Shown: positions 1 to 6,410, numbered from the stretch's first letter. The stretch: DNA of 14,970 bases from an uncultured Christensenella sp. (GCA_910584975.1 CAJUEA010000034.1:1-14970); one strand, 5' to 3'. The notes: generated by a model not told the origin, from the sequence alone. Translations and numbers: made by a program.

Positions 1-4
1 GCAG

Positions 5-101
5 TTGCCAGTGGCAAGTGCGACCGAAGCTGGCGTGATAGCAAGGGCTTAGCCCCAAGCAAGCTATGCTTGCGTAGTGTGCGTAGCACATTGCGGAGCA
101 A
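5..101. repeat. GC-rich array of short three-base-loop hairpins
   Basis: Five short perfect hairpins, each with a 3-nt loop, follow one another: TTGCC-AGT-GGCAA (5-17), GGGC-TTA-GCCC (45-55), GCAAGC-TAT-GCTTGC (59-73), TGTGC-GTA-GCACA (78-90) and TTGC-GGA-GCAA (91-101). The stretch is clearly richer in G+C than the AT-rich DNA around it. It ends shortly before a terminator, so it may sit in the 3' part of a transcript that begins outside the window. Stem sequences differ while the 3-nt loop is constant, which is unlike a simple tandem repeat. No known family was recognised; the call rests on structure only. Confidence 0.55.
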
Positions 102-123
102 ATCCCTTCCTCTCTGCTAATTT

Positions 124-162
124 AACCTAAATCAGCAGTTAGTTTGATTTAGGTTGCTTTTT
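124..162 (+). terminator. Rho-independent terminator of an upstream gene
   Basis: An 11-bp perfect stem, AACCTAAATCA (124-134) with TGATTTAGGTT (145-155), encloses a 10-nt loop and is followed by GC and five T residues. It would end a plus-strand transcript entering from the left edge. CTGCT at 114-118 could alternatively pair with AGCAG at 134-138, which overlaps the left arm. Confidence 0.75.
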
Positions 163-348
163 AAACAATAAAAACAATATAGTTGTTTCAAGTGTAAGCA
201 TTTTTGAAATATTAGATTAAAATTGATTTCATTTGGGGATTAAAGTTTAAATGAACAAATTGTTTATTGAAGAAGTAAAAAAGCGTCTTGAAAATCCTGC
301 TGTATAATTTAATTTATTGACATAGCAGAAAAAAATTTGTTAAACTTG

Positions 349-377
349 TTGACATATTATGATATTTATGTTATTTT
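349..377 (+). promoter_or_regulatory. Promoter of the preQ1-regulated transporter operon
   Basis: TTGACA at 349-354 and TATTTT at 372-377 are separated by 17 bp, and a TG one base upstream of the -10 gives an extended -10. Transcription would start near 384, about 20 nt before the riboswitch aptamer. Confidence 0.6.
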
Positions 378-406
378 AGTAATATATAATTGTTAATTTA
401 AATATG

Positions 407-446
407 AGACAGTTCGTGACCATCCTGTCTATAAACAAAACTATGG
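407..446 (+). promoter_or_regulatory. preQ1-I riboswitch aptamer
   Basis: P1 is AGACAG (407-412) paired with CTGTCT (425-430). The 12-nt loop begins TTC, as in known preQ1-I aptamers, and is followed by the A-rich tail AACAAAACTA (434-443). The pseudoknot P2 can form between CCAT (420-423) and ATGG (443-446). The tail closely resembles that of the characterised Thermoanaerobacter aptamer (AACAAAACAA followed by GGG). The element lies just upstream of a VUT-family transporter gene, a usual target of preQ1 control. Ligand binding is inferred from this match and context. Confidence 0.85.
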
Positions 447-476
447 AAAAAGGATGGGGGGGTTCTCCCTTTTTTT
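447..476 (+). terminator. preQ1 riboswitch expression-platform terminator
   Basis: A G-rich arm within 452-462 can pair with CCC and the following T run (467-476), and AAAAAGG can pair with CCTTTTT, giving a hairpin ending in seven T residues. GGATGG at 452-457 is also complementary to CCATCC at 420-425 in the aptamer. The terminator arm is therefore free only when the aptamer is folded, so ligand should switch the operon off by termination. The exact stem register is uncertain. Confidence 0.65.
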
Positions 477-514
477 ATTGAAAAATGTCTCGTATTTAAT
501 ATTTGGAGGCATAA

Positions 515-1291
515 ATGTTTAAACAAAAGATCAAAAAAGAATGGGAAGAGTTTTGTACTCTTATGAGAAGTGTACCTTCAATTATAGTTGCATTATTTAT
601 TTTATCTCTTTTTGCAATGAATTTGCTTGCTAACAAAAGCATTGCTATGCCTGTAGAATGGCTAGTTTCTGATTGTGGTATTATTGTTTCGTGGTTCGCT
701 TTTTTTACTATGGATATTTTGACAAAGCATTTTGGACCAAAGGCTGCTAACGAGATAACAATAGTTGCAATAATTGTTAATCTATTTTTTTGTTTGCTGA
801 TGTTCATAGCAAGTAAAATAACTGGTGTTTGGGGAGAGTCTTTTGTTAGTGGAAGCGAAAATATCATAAATAATGCACTTGATAAAACATTTGGTGGCAC
901 TTGGTATGTTGTTTTGGGAAGTACTATTGCATTTTTAGTATCAGCTATTGTTAACAATTTTTCTAACTATGGCATAGGTAAAATATTCAAAAAGAATCCG
1001 GATAGCATTGGAGTATTTGTGCTTCGTACATATATTTCTACCGCAGTAGGTCAATTTGTGGACAATTTGGTATTTGCTTTTATAGTAAGTTATTTTTTCT
1101 TCGGTTGGTCAATTGGTCAATGTTTTATTTGTGCTGCAACAGGTATGGTTGTTGAGTTATTATGTGAGGCAATATTTTTCTATCCTGCTTTTTTAATAAC
1201 AAAAAAATGGAAGAAAAATCAAGTAGGAAAAGAGTATTTTGAATTGAGGAAAATGGAGATGGTAAATGAAAGTATTGATAACAGGGACTAG
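515..1291 (+). CDS. VUT-family queuosine precursor transporter (YhhQ-like)
   Basis: This 258-aa integral membrane protein probably imports a queuosine precursor (preQ1, preQ0 or queuine) for tRNA modification. Hydrophobic segments lie at about residues 21-39, 47-68, 80-100, 130-152, 170-190 and 200-228. Family hallmarks are the DCGIIVSWFAFFTMDILTKH stretch around 53-72 and STAVGQFVDNLVF around 175-187. The ATG at 515 has GGAGG at 505-509 as its ribosome binding site. A preQ1-I riboswitch directly upstream strongly supports the substrate class. The 3' end overlaps the next gene by 26 nt. Family membership is secure; the exact substrate is inferred from the riboswitch. Confidence 0.9.
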   Translation: MFKQKIKKEWEEFCTLMRSVPSIIVALFILSLFAMNLLANKSIAMPVEWLVSDCGIIVSWFAFFTMDILTKHFGPKAANEITIVAIIVNLFFCLLMFIASKITGVWGESFVSGSENIINNALDKTFGGTWYVVLGSTIAFLVSAIVNNFSNYGIGKIFKKNPDSIGVFVLRTYISTAVGQFVDNLVFAFIVSYFFFGWSIGQCFICAATGMVVELLCEAIFFYPAFLITKKWKKNQVGKEYFELRKMEMVNESIDNRD

Positions 1292-1913
1292 TAGTGGAAT
1301 AGGAAAGGCAATAGCAGAAAAGTTTTTAGATTGTGGACATAATGTGATAGGTATTGATATATGCAAATCTACTATCAATCATAATAACTATTCACATATC
1401 AAGACTGATATTTTGTCCGAAAAATTGCCTGAAATTGAGGGCATTGAAGTGCTTATTAACAATGCTGGAGTGCAAAATACCGGAAGAGATATTGACATAA
1501 ATTTAAAAGGAAGTATTCGAATAACCGAAAAATATGCTTTTCAAGATAAAATCAAATCTGTTTTGTTTATTGCATCTGCAAGTGCACAAACAGGTGCTGA
1601 ATTTCCTGAATATACAGCAAGCAAAGGTGGTATGGTTGCATATATGAAAAATGTAGCTTTACGCATTGCAAAATATGGAGCAACAGCGAATAGTTTATCT
1701 CCGGGAGGAGTTAAAACTGCACTCAATGACCACATAATGAACAATTCTAATTTGTGGGAACTAGTTATGAATGAAACGCTTTTGCCAAAATGGGCTGAAG
1801 TAGAAGAGATAGCTGAGTGGGCGTATTTTGTAACAATGGTCAATCGTTCAATGACTGCGCAAGATATCTTAATTGATAATGGCGAGGCAGCTAAAGCGAA
1901 TTTTATTTGGTGA
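1266..1913 (+). CDS. SDR-family NAD(P)-dependent oxidoreductase
   Basis: This 215-aa protein has a classical short-chain dehydrogenase fold: the cofactor motif TGTSSGIG at 6-13, NNAG at 65-68, a catalytic Ser at about 104 and the YxxxK pair Y116/K120. It is shorter than typical classical SDRs (about 245-250 aa); the shortfall lies between the glycine motif and the NNAG motif. The ATG at 1266 is preceded by GGAG (1255-1258) inside the transporter gene, and the 26-nt overlap suggests translational coupling. The substrate is unknown. Being in a preQ1-controlled transcription unit makes a link to 7-deazaguanine salvage possible, but the known preQ0 reductase QueF is unrelated, so that is only a hypothesis. 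Confidence 0.85.
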   Translation: MKVLITGTSSGIGKAIAEKFLDCGHNVIGIDICKSTINHNNYSHIKTDILSEKLPEIEGIEVLINNAGVQNTGRDIDINLKGSIRITEKYAFQDKIKSVLFIASASAQTGAEFPEYTASKGGMVAYMKNVALRIAKYGATANSLSPGGVKTALNDHIMNNSNLWELVMNETLLPKWAEVEEIAEWAYFVTMVNRSMTAQDILIDNGEAAKANFIW

Positions 1914-1994
1914 TTTTAATAAAATGTATCAAAAATATTAAAAAAATATCTAGTGCAGTAGTTTTGAAGTAGCAAAATAAAATAATTTTTCTAA

Positions 1995-2027
1995 AAACAA
2001 TTTACTTATATAAGTGAGTTGTTTTTT
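1995..2027 (+). terminator. Terminator of the transporter-SDR operon
   Basis: A 14-bp stem with two G-U wobbles, AAACAATTTACTTA (1995-2008) with TAAGTGAGTTGTTT (2011-2024), is followed by further T residues. The central ACTTATATAAGT is self-complementary. It lies about 80 nt after the SDR stop codon. Confidence 0.75.
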
Positions 2028-2138
2028 GTTGTATTTTATTAAAATAACGCATTATAAACTAATAAAACTATGATTTTTGAGTATTTAATAAAAGTATTAT
2101 GCTGAAAACTCTTGACACAATCACTGTTTTGGGGGATA

Positions 2139-2167
2139 TTGACTTTATTTAGAAAAAATGATATAAT
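2139..2167 (+). promoter_or_regulatory. Promoter of the zinc-ribbon gene pair
   Basis: TTGACT (2139-2144) and a perfect TATAAT (2162-2167) are spaced by 17 bp. A second candidate just upstream, TTGACA (2112-2117) with GATATT (2135-2140) also at 17 bp, overlaps it, so the start may be driven by tandem promoters. Confidence 0.7.
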
Positions 2168-2413
2168 ATTAATATAAATACGGACTTTAATGAATTATAA
2201 AATTGGTAGAGCAATATATTTTCTTTTAAATGTCGAAGAAATATATTATATAAATATAAACACAAATGAAGAGACCTTGTATTGTATAATAAATTGCTAA
2301 ACACTAAAATATTAATTTCACTTTTTAGTAGTTGTGAACAAAAATAATTTGATAATGTTACGGTTATATTTGCAATTGTTTGGTTGGAACCTTAATGTTA
2401 AGAGGAGGAAGTT
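2168..2413 (+). other. Long leader of the zinc-ribbon genes
   Basis: About 240 nt lie between the promoter and the first start codon. The leader holds one sizeable hairpin, AATATATTTTCTT (2213-2225) with AAGAAATATATT (2236-2247), with one bulge, and a weaker one, ACTAAAA (2303-2309) with TTTTAGT (2323-2329). A 36-codon open frame starts at ATG 2190 and stops at 2298-2300, but it has no convincing ribosome binding site. No known riboswitch class was recognised. Confidence 0.4.
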
Positions 2414-2647
2414 ATGCATCCAATGGCGTATGTTGGAATTAGCCTTTTAGTGTTATTGTTTTTGGTATTTATCGGCTTTTATCTGTATTGGCGAAAAATT
2501 GTGGTTGTGTGTCAAAATTGTGGACATACTTACAAGCCTAAATTTTTAAAATTTATGTTTTGTCCACATATGTTTGAAAACATTTATATGACTTGTCCTG
2601 ATTGTGGCAAGCGTTGCAGTCAAAAGGTTGAAAATGAAAATTGTTGA
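2414..2647 (+). CDS. Small membrane-anchored zinc-ribbon protein, copy 1
   Basis: This 77-aa protein has one hydrophobic segment at about residues 5-26, then a cytoplasmic-looking basic stretch and a two-knuckle zinc-ribbon: C33-x2-C36 and C61-x2-C64, with extra Cys at 50, 68 and 77. AGGAGG (2403-2408) sits 5 nt before the ATG. The protein aligns without gaps to the product of the next gene, so the two arose by tandem duplication. Single-pass zinc-ribbon proteins of this kind have no assigned function that I recognise; metal binding is inferred from the Cys spacing. Confidence 0.8.
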   Translation: MHPMAYVGISLLVLLFLVFIGFYLYWRKIVVVCQNCGHTYKPKFLKFMFCPHMFENIYMTCPDCGKRCSQKVENENC

Positions 2648-2679
2648 GTGTTTTTAATTGGCAAAAATTAGGAGATTTT

Positions 2680-2910
2680 ATGCATATTATGGGGTATCTA
2701 GGAATATTTGTTGCAGTAATAATTTTGTTTGGCTTTTTAGGGTTATATTTAACTTACAGAAAAATTACTGCAGTGTGTCAAAATTGTGGGCATAGTTACA
2801 GACCAAAGTTTTTAAAATGGATTTTTGCAGTGCATACGGCAGATGCAACCCTTTTAACTTGCCCACAATGTGGCGAAAAATGTTCGCATAAGATAGAAAA
2901 AAGTAACTAA
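2680..2910 (+). CDS. Small membrane-anchored zinc-ribbon protein, copy 2
   Basis: This 76-aa paralogue of the preceding gene product has a hydrophobic segment at about 5-25 and C33-x2-C36 and C61-x2-C64 at exactly the same positions. Both proteins share a CQNCGH knuckle and a following PKFLK. I chose ATG 2680 over an upstream TTG (2641) because GGAG lies at 2671-2674 with good spacing, and because the start then matches the paralogue (MHIMGYLG against MHPMAYVG). The gap between the two genes is 32 nt, so they are probably co-transcribed. An 8-bp hairpin, AACTAAAG (2905-2912) with CTTTAGTT (2925-2932), overlaps the stop codon but lacks a T run. Confidence 0.8.
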   Translation: MHIMGYLGIFVAVIILFGFLGLYLTYRKITAVCQNCGHSYRPKFLKWIFAVHTADATLLTCPQCGEKCSHKIEKSN

Positions 2911-2945
2911 AGTTCTTCGCAAATCTTTAGTTCCGTAAAATTTGC

Positions 2946-2974
2946 TTGACAAATGTTTTTTGGTATATTATACT
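2946..2974 (+). promoter_or_regulatory. Promoter of tRNA-Thr
   Basis: TTGACA (2946-2951) and TATACT (2969-2974) are 17 bp apart. The first 16 bases, TTGACAAATGTTTTTT, are identical to those of the tRNA-Ser promoter at 13260. The predicted start is more than 100 nt before the tRNA, so a processed leader is implied. Confidence 0.7.
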
Positions 2975-3092
2975 TATATCAATGAATTTGCAATCAAATT
3001 TTAAAGACTATTTAATAATTTAATGTTAACAAATTTGCCTTTATATTCATAGAATTATTTTTGTGAATAAAATTACAATTTTTATATTTTTT

Positions 3093-3168
<76 letters not shown>

Positions 3169-3170
3169 TA

Positions 3171-3198
3171 AAATGCTCTCAATAAAAAGGGAGCATTT
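3171..3198 (+). terminator. Hairpin ending the tRNA-Thr transcript
   Basis: AAATGCTCTC (3171-3180) pairs with GGGAGCATTT (3189-3198), 10 bp with one G-U and an 8-nt A-rich loop. The T run after it is short and broken, so it may be a leaky terminator or a processing stop, leaving some readthrough into ung possible. No clear separate ung promoter was seen. Confidence 0.6.
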
Positions 3199-3355
3199 GT
3201 TCAAAATAATGGAATTTCATTAGAATAAGTGTCTATAATTTCTTAAAATTTTGCAAAATCTAATATGCTTGAAAAATAGTATGCAAGCTGAAATTATAAT
3301 ATTTTGACATTAAAATTATTTTAATACTAAAGAAAAATAAAAGGGGAATAAGATT

Positions 3356-4027
3356 ATGAAAGCACTCGGTGGTGGTTGGGATGAACTTTTGGGAAGTTTG
3401 TTTTCTGACGAAAAATATTTGAAAATACGCGAATTTCTTAAGTATGAATATACTCATGGTGTGGTATATCCAAATATGTATGATCTTTATAATTGCTTTA
3501 GGTACACACCAGTTTCGGATTTGAAAGCAGTAATATTAGGTCAGGATCCTTATCATGAGCCGGGGCAGGCACATGGCTTGTGTTTTTCAGTGAAAGAAGG
3601 GGTTAAATTGCCTCCATCACTTCAAAACATATACAAAGAAATTGAAAGCGATTTGGGAATTAAAGAACCTGCATGTGGAGATTTGACAAAGTGGGCTCGT
3701 GAAGGCGTGCTTTTGCTTAATACAACTTTGACGGTTAAGGAACATCTTGCAAATTCTCATTCAAAATGTGGTTGGGCATGGTTTACTGACAATGTTATTA
3801 AACTTATTTCAGATAACACTAAAAACATAGTGTTTATTTTATGGGGTGGCAACGCAAGAAGTAAAGTGCCACTAATTAACAGCAAAAAACATTTGATTTT
3901 GCAATGTGCACATCCATCGCCTTTATCTGCTTTTAATGGCTTTTTTGGTTGCAGACATTTTTCAAAAACAAATAACTACCTAATATCAAAAGGCAAACAG
4001 CCAATTGATTGGGATTTGAATAAGTAA
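3356..4027 (+). CDS. ung: Uracil-DNA glycosylase (family 1, Ung)
   Basis: This 223-aa protein removes uracil from DNA as the first step of base-excision repair. The water-activating motif GQDPYH is at 62-67 with catalytic Asp64, LLLNTTLTV is at 119-127, and the DNA-intercalation motif HPSPLSA is at 186-192 with His186. The length is normal for the family. AGGGGAA lies just ahead of the ATG at 3356. It stands alone between a tRNA gene and a convergent gene on the other strand, with a shared terminator downstream. There are no signs of damage to the gene. Confidence 0.97.
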   Translation: MKALGGGWDELLGSLFSDEKYLKIREFLKYEYTHGVVYPNMYDLYNCFRYTPVSDLKAVILGQDPYHEPGQAHGLCFSVKEGVKLPPSLQNIYKEIESDLGIKEPACGDLTKWAREGVLLLNTTLTVKEHLANSHSKCGWAWFTDNVIKLISDNTKNIVFILWGGNARSKVPLINSKKHLILQCAHPSPLSAFNGFFGCRHFSKTNNYLISKGKQPIDWDLNK

Positions 4028-4076
4028 AAAAAATATATATGTTATATGAATACAATTATTTTAATACATTTAAATG

Positions 4077-4111
4077 AAAAAAATAAGATTCTGTTTGAAT
4101 CTTATTTTTTT
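4077..4111. terminator. Bidirectional terminator between ung and the DUF1848 gene
   Basis: AAAAAATAAGATTC (4078-4091) pairs perfectly with GAATCTTATTTTTT (4097-4110) around a 5-nt loop. A runs on one side and T runs on the other let it serve both ung (plus) and the convergent gene (minus). Confidence 0.85.
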
Positions 4112-4117
4112 GTTTTA

Positions 4118-5065
4118 TTAAATTTTGTCAAAGAAGGTGAGTTGGTGTAGGGAATGTTTTAGGAAGGATTTTTGGTTGCCTTGAATGATTTGGTCGGTGG
4201 GGAGAATTTCGCCTAATAGAATTGGAGAGTTGGGATTGTGCTTTTTATAATTCACTTTTGCCTTTTTGTGATTAGTGTTTGCATAGCAATATTTGCATCC
4301 ATTAGGACAGCTTTCGTATGCACCGATATCTCTGCTTTCTATGCAATGGCAACCTTTGCGTTGCCCATTATGTTTTATTTCTTTAAATTGGCAATTATTT
4401 GCTTTGCCTAATATTTCAAGTGTTGCACAACCAGACTTGTGTATTCCAAACTGAGTGTAATCTCCGTCAGTTCCACAAGTTTGGATGTGTATATTATATT
4501 TTTGAGCAGTTTTTCCAAGATATTCAGCAATGCAAAGTTTGTCTTGTTCTGTCAAGGGAATTATTTCAGGCATATTTGTTGCAAGTTTTTTGTACATTTC
4601 AACAAAAGAAAAAATGCATCTGTCAATATAAGGTGCAACTTTGCTTGCAATATAATCAAATGTTTCCTTATGTGTTTGCAAAGTGTATGTTTTCGTAAGC
4701 AGTATTGGGTCATAACGCCAAGCAATTTTCTCTTTTCCAACAAGTTTTGATAATTGAATAAGCGTGTCAATGCTTTTATCAGTGCAAGGCACTCCTGGTT
4801 CAATATCTTTTCCGTATGCTGTTATTGTGTAATGAAAATAAGTACGATAACTATTTGTTATTTCGTGCAGTCTAGGTAGTATTGGTTGGTAATTTTTAGA
4901 GCAAAACATTATCAAATCAATTTTATCTGGAGATAACTCATATTTAGTTACTTTGTTTGGGAATAATGGATTTCGAGTATACACAAAGCCTTCTTTAAAG
5001 CGATTGAGCAACCATTCAGAATAGTATTGTGCAGTATCCGTTCTTGCTCCAGTGTTTAGTATCAT
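4118..5065 (-). CDS. DUF1848 domain-containing protein
   Basis: This 315-aa protein matches the DUF1848 family by its overall pattern. The N-terminal region contains LNTGARTD at 3-10; HYTITAYGKDIEPGVPC (78-94) and RYDPI (117-121) follow. The C-terminal segment has C239-x-C241 and then the triad C253-x3-C257-x2-C260 in ESCPNGCKYCYAN. That C-x3-C-x2-C spacing is the one radical-SAM enzymes use to hold a 4Fe-4S cluster, but here it is near the C terminus. Iron-sulfur binding is inferred; no enzymatic activity is established that I know of. AAGGAT (5072-5077) precedes the ATG, and the gene has its own promoter. Confidence 0.88.
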   Translation of the reverse strand: MILNTGARTDTAQYYSEWLLNRFKEGFVYTRNPLFPNKVTKYELSPDKIDLIMFCSKNYQPILPRLHEITNSYRTYFHYTITAYGKDIEPGVPCTDKSIDTLIQLSKLVGKEKIAWRYDPILLTKTYTLQTHKETFDYIASKVAPYIDRCIFSFVEMYKKLATNMPEIIPLTEQDKLCIAEYLGKTAQKYNIHIQTCGTDGDYTQFGIHKSGCATLEILGKANNCQFKEIKHNGQRKGCHCIESRDIGAYESCPNGCKYCYANTNHKKAKVNYKKHNPNSPILLGEILPTDQIIQGNQKSFLKHSLHQLTFFDKI

Positions 5066-5141
5066 ATTTTATCCTTTTTAATTAAATTTAATATTAAAAT
5101 TAATTATATTTTAAAACTTTTTGATGTTTCATCTTATGTTT

Positions 5142-5170
5142 ATTATACCACCAAACAGCTGATATGTAAA
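5142..5170 (-). promoter_or_regulatory. Promoter of the DUF1848 gene
   Basis: On the minus strand TTTACA (5165-5170) and a perfect TATAAT (5142-5147) are spaced by 17 bp. The predicted start leaves a leader of about 70 nt. Confidence 0.75.
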
Positions 5171-5284
5171 GCTAAGAGTCTGTTATTAATTTTACCATAA
5201 TTTGCAAAATGCGATTATTAATATCGACCACCATATTTGATGGGAAGAGAGCAAAAGAGAAAGCGATTTTGTGAGTGACTATGC

Positions 5285-5318
5285 AAAAAAATAAACGGAA
5301 ACAATGTTGTTCCCGTTT
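5285..5318 (-). terminator. Terminator of ribU
   Basis: Read on the minus strand, AAACGG-G-AACAA pairs with TTGTT-T-CCGTTT with one mismatch, and the stem runs into TTTATTTTTTT. It lies about 60 nt after the ribU stop and separates ribU from the DUF1848 gene. A weaker run of T on the plus side could also let it act in the other direction. Confidence 0.8.
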
Positions 5319-5378
5319 TTGAAAAAGTGTTGCACTTAGTTTAATAATTCATTAGATGATATAAAATTTATGTTTTGT

Positions 5379-6131
5379 TTACTCATTTGCAACAGAACTA
5401 TCTGTTTCTTTGCATTTTAAAGCACTATCGTCAGAATTTTGATTGCTTTCAATGCTGTCAGCCTCAATGTCTTGAACAAGATTTTCTGCATTTTCAACTC
5501 CATCCACAAGAGCAGGTGGGGCATTTGCAATGTCTTCATCAGTTACCACTTGCTTATCCAAATATTTAGATACACTCTTGTGCAGTGGAATATACAAAAT
5601 AGCGCCTATTGTTCCGTTTACACTGGCTTTTATCAAATTGAATGGAATTATGGCTGGCAACATAATTTTCATCAGTTCAGAAAAAGGTACTTTCATAAAC
5701 AATGGCGTAATTGCCATATTTGCCAGTACCATACAAAATAGCCAACAAAGTGAGCCACAGACTGTTGCAATTGCAAGTGATGCAATTTGATTTAGCTTTT
5801 TCTTTTTCAAAAATCTGAATAAAAATCCTGCACTTAATGAGAATGTGCCTGTTGCAATGATATGCATAAGAATTCCGTATATGCCACTGCCTGTCGAAAT
5901 GGTTGTTCCTTGAATAACGCTGACGATAAAAGTCACAATTAATCCAGAAATTGGACCATATGCAAATGTTGCAAACATAATGGGAATGTCGCAGGCATCA
6001 TATTCCAAAAATGGTGCCATTGGAAAAATAGGAAATCTTAATCCCGGTATGTAAAGTAATACTACTGCAAGTGCGGATAGTAATGCTATACCAGTGATTT
6101 TTCTTGTGTTCATAAATTTTGCTGCATTCAT
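5379..6131 (-). CDS. ribU: Riboflavin ECF transporter substrate-binding component RibU
   Basis: This 250-aa membrane protein is the S component that binds riboflavin and works with a shared ECF ATPase/T-protein module encoded elsewhere. The family signature FLEYDACDIPIMFATFAYGP is at 41-60, and FNLIKASVNGTIGA is at 164-177. Several hydrophobic segments lie between residues 11 and 185. I set the start at 6131 because GGAGG (6141-6145, minus strand) precedes it; an upstream in-frame ATG at 6167 falls inside the riboswitch terminator. Unusually, residues about 196-250 form an extra hydrophilic acidic tail rich in D, E, S and N, beyond the usual 190-200 aa. The FMN riboswitch upstream confirms the vitamin specificity. 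Confidence 0.93.
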   Translation of the reverse strand: MNAAKFMNTRKITGIALLSALAVVLLYIPGLRFPIFPMAPFLEYDACDIPIMFATFAYGPISGLIVTFIVSVIQGTTISTGSGIYGILMHIIATGTFSLSAGFLFRFLKKKKLNQIASLAIATVCGSLCWLFCMVLANMAITPLFMKVPFSELMKIMLPAIIPFNLIKASVNGTIGAILYIPLHKSVSKYLDKQVVTDEDIANAPPALVDGVENAENLVQDIEADSIESNQNSDDSALKCKETDSSVANE

Positions 6132-6150
6132 AAAAAAAGTCCTCCAAAAG

Positions 6151-6178
6151 AAAAAATCATACCGCACTTTGGGTATGA
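6151..6178 (-). terminator. FMN-riboswitch terminator before ribU
   Basis: On the minus strand TCATACC (6172-6178) pairs with GGTATGA (6157-6163) around an 8-nt loop and is followed by six T residues (6151-6156), ending just 5 nt before the ribU GGAGG. A further 10-bp pairing, AAAAAAAGTC with GACTTTTTTT (6185-6194 with 6132-6141), would enclose both this hairpin and the ribosome binding site. Confidence 0.7.
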
Positions 6179-6301
6179 AATAAAGACTTTTTTTCTAAAG
6201 AATTACAACTTATTTAAGATTAATTTGCTATTTAAAATTTATTTAGTCACTTTAAATAATCAAACTTCAAAAAATAATTTGTATCATTAGAATTATTAAA
6301 A

Positions 6302-6410
6302 CTTTTCTCATCCAGACTATACTGTCGGCATAGGATTTGCACCTATTCGGCACTGCAAGCAGTGTTCACGGGCTTTACCGTCGGTGAGGATTTGCACCTC
6401 GCCCCAAAGC
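6302..6410 (-). promoter_or_regulatory. FMN riboswitch (RFN element)
   Basis: The minus strand carries the conserved blocks of the RFN aptamer in order: CTTTGGGGCGAGG, ACCGACGGT, AAAGCCCGTG, two GGTGCAAATCC-type arms, CCGACAGT and AGTCTGGATGAGA. FMN binding is expected to shut down ribU expression through the terminator at 6151-6178. All conserved blocks are present and in order, so the element looks intact. Confidence 0.97.

Noticed and set aside
251..307. An 18-codon open frame (ATG 251 to TAA 305-307) upstream of the preQ1 riboswitch
   Set aside because: It lies upstream of the predicted promoter, its GGGG is too far from the ATG, and it is too short to judge; likely chance or a remnant.
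2200..2247. tRNA-like string AATTGGTAGAGCA in the zinc-ribbon leader followed by a hairpin
   Set aside because: Only the D-arm resembles a tRNA; no acceptor, anticodon or T arm fits, so it is not called.
3199..3355. Candidate promoter for ung
   Set aside because: TATAAT at 3234 and 3295 and TTGACA at 3304 occur, but no pair has acceptable spacing (20, 12 or more than 30 bp), so none is reported.
6132..6167. Longer N terminus for RibU from an ATG at 6167 on the minus strand
   Set aside because: It would translate the riboswitch terminator and has no ribosome binding site, whereas the start at 6131 has GGAGG at good distance.
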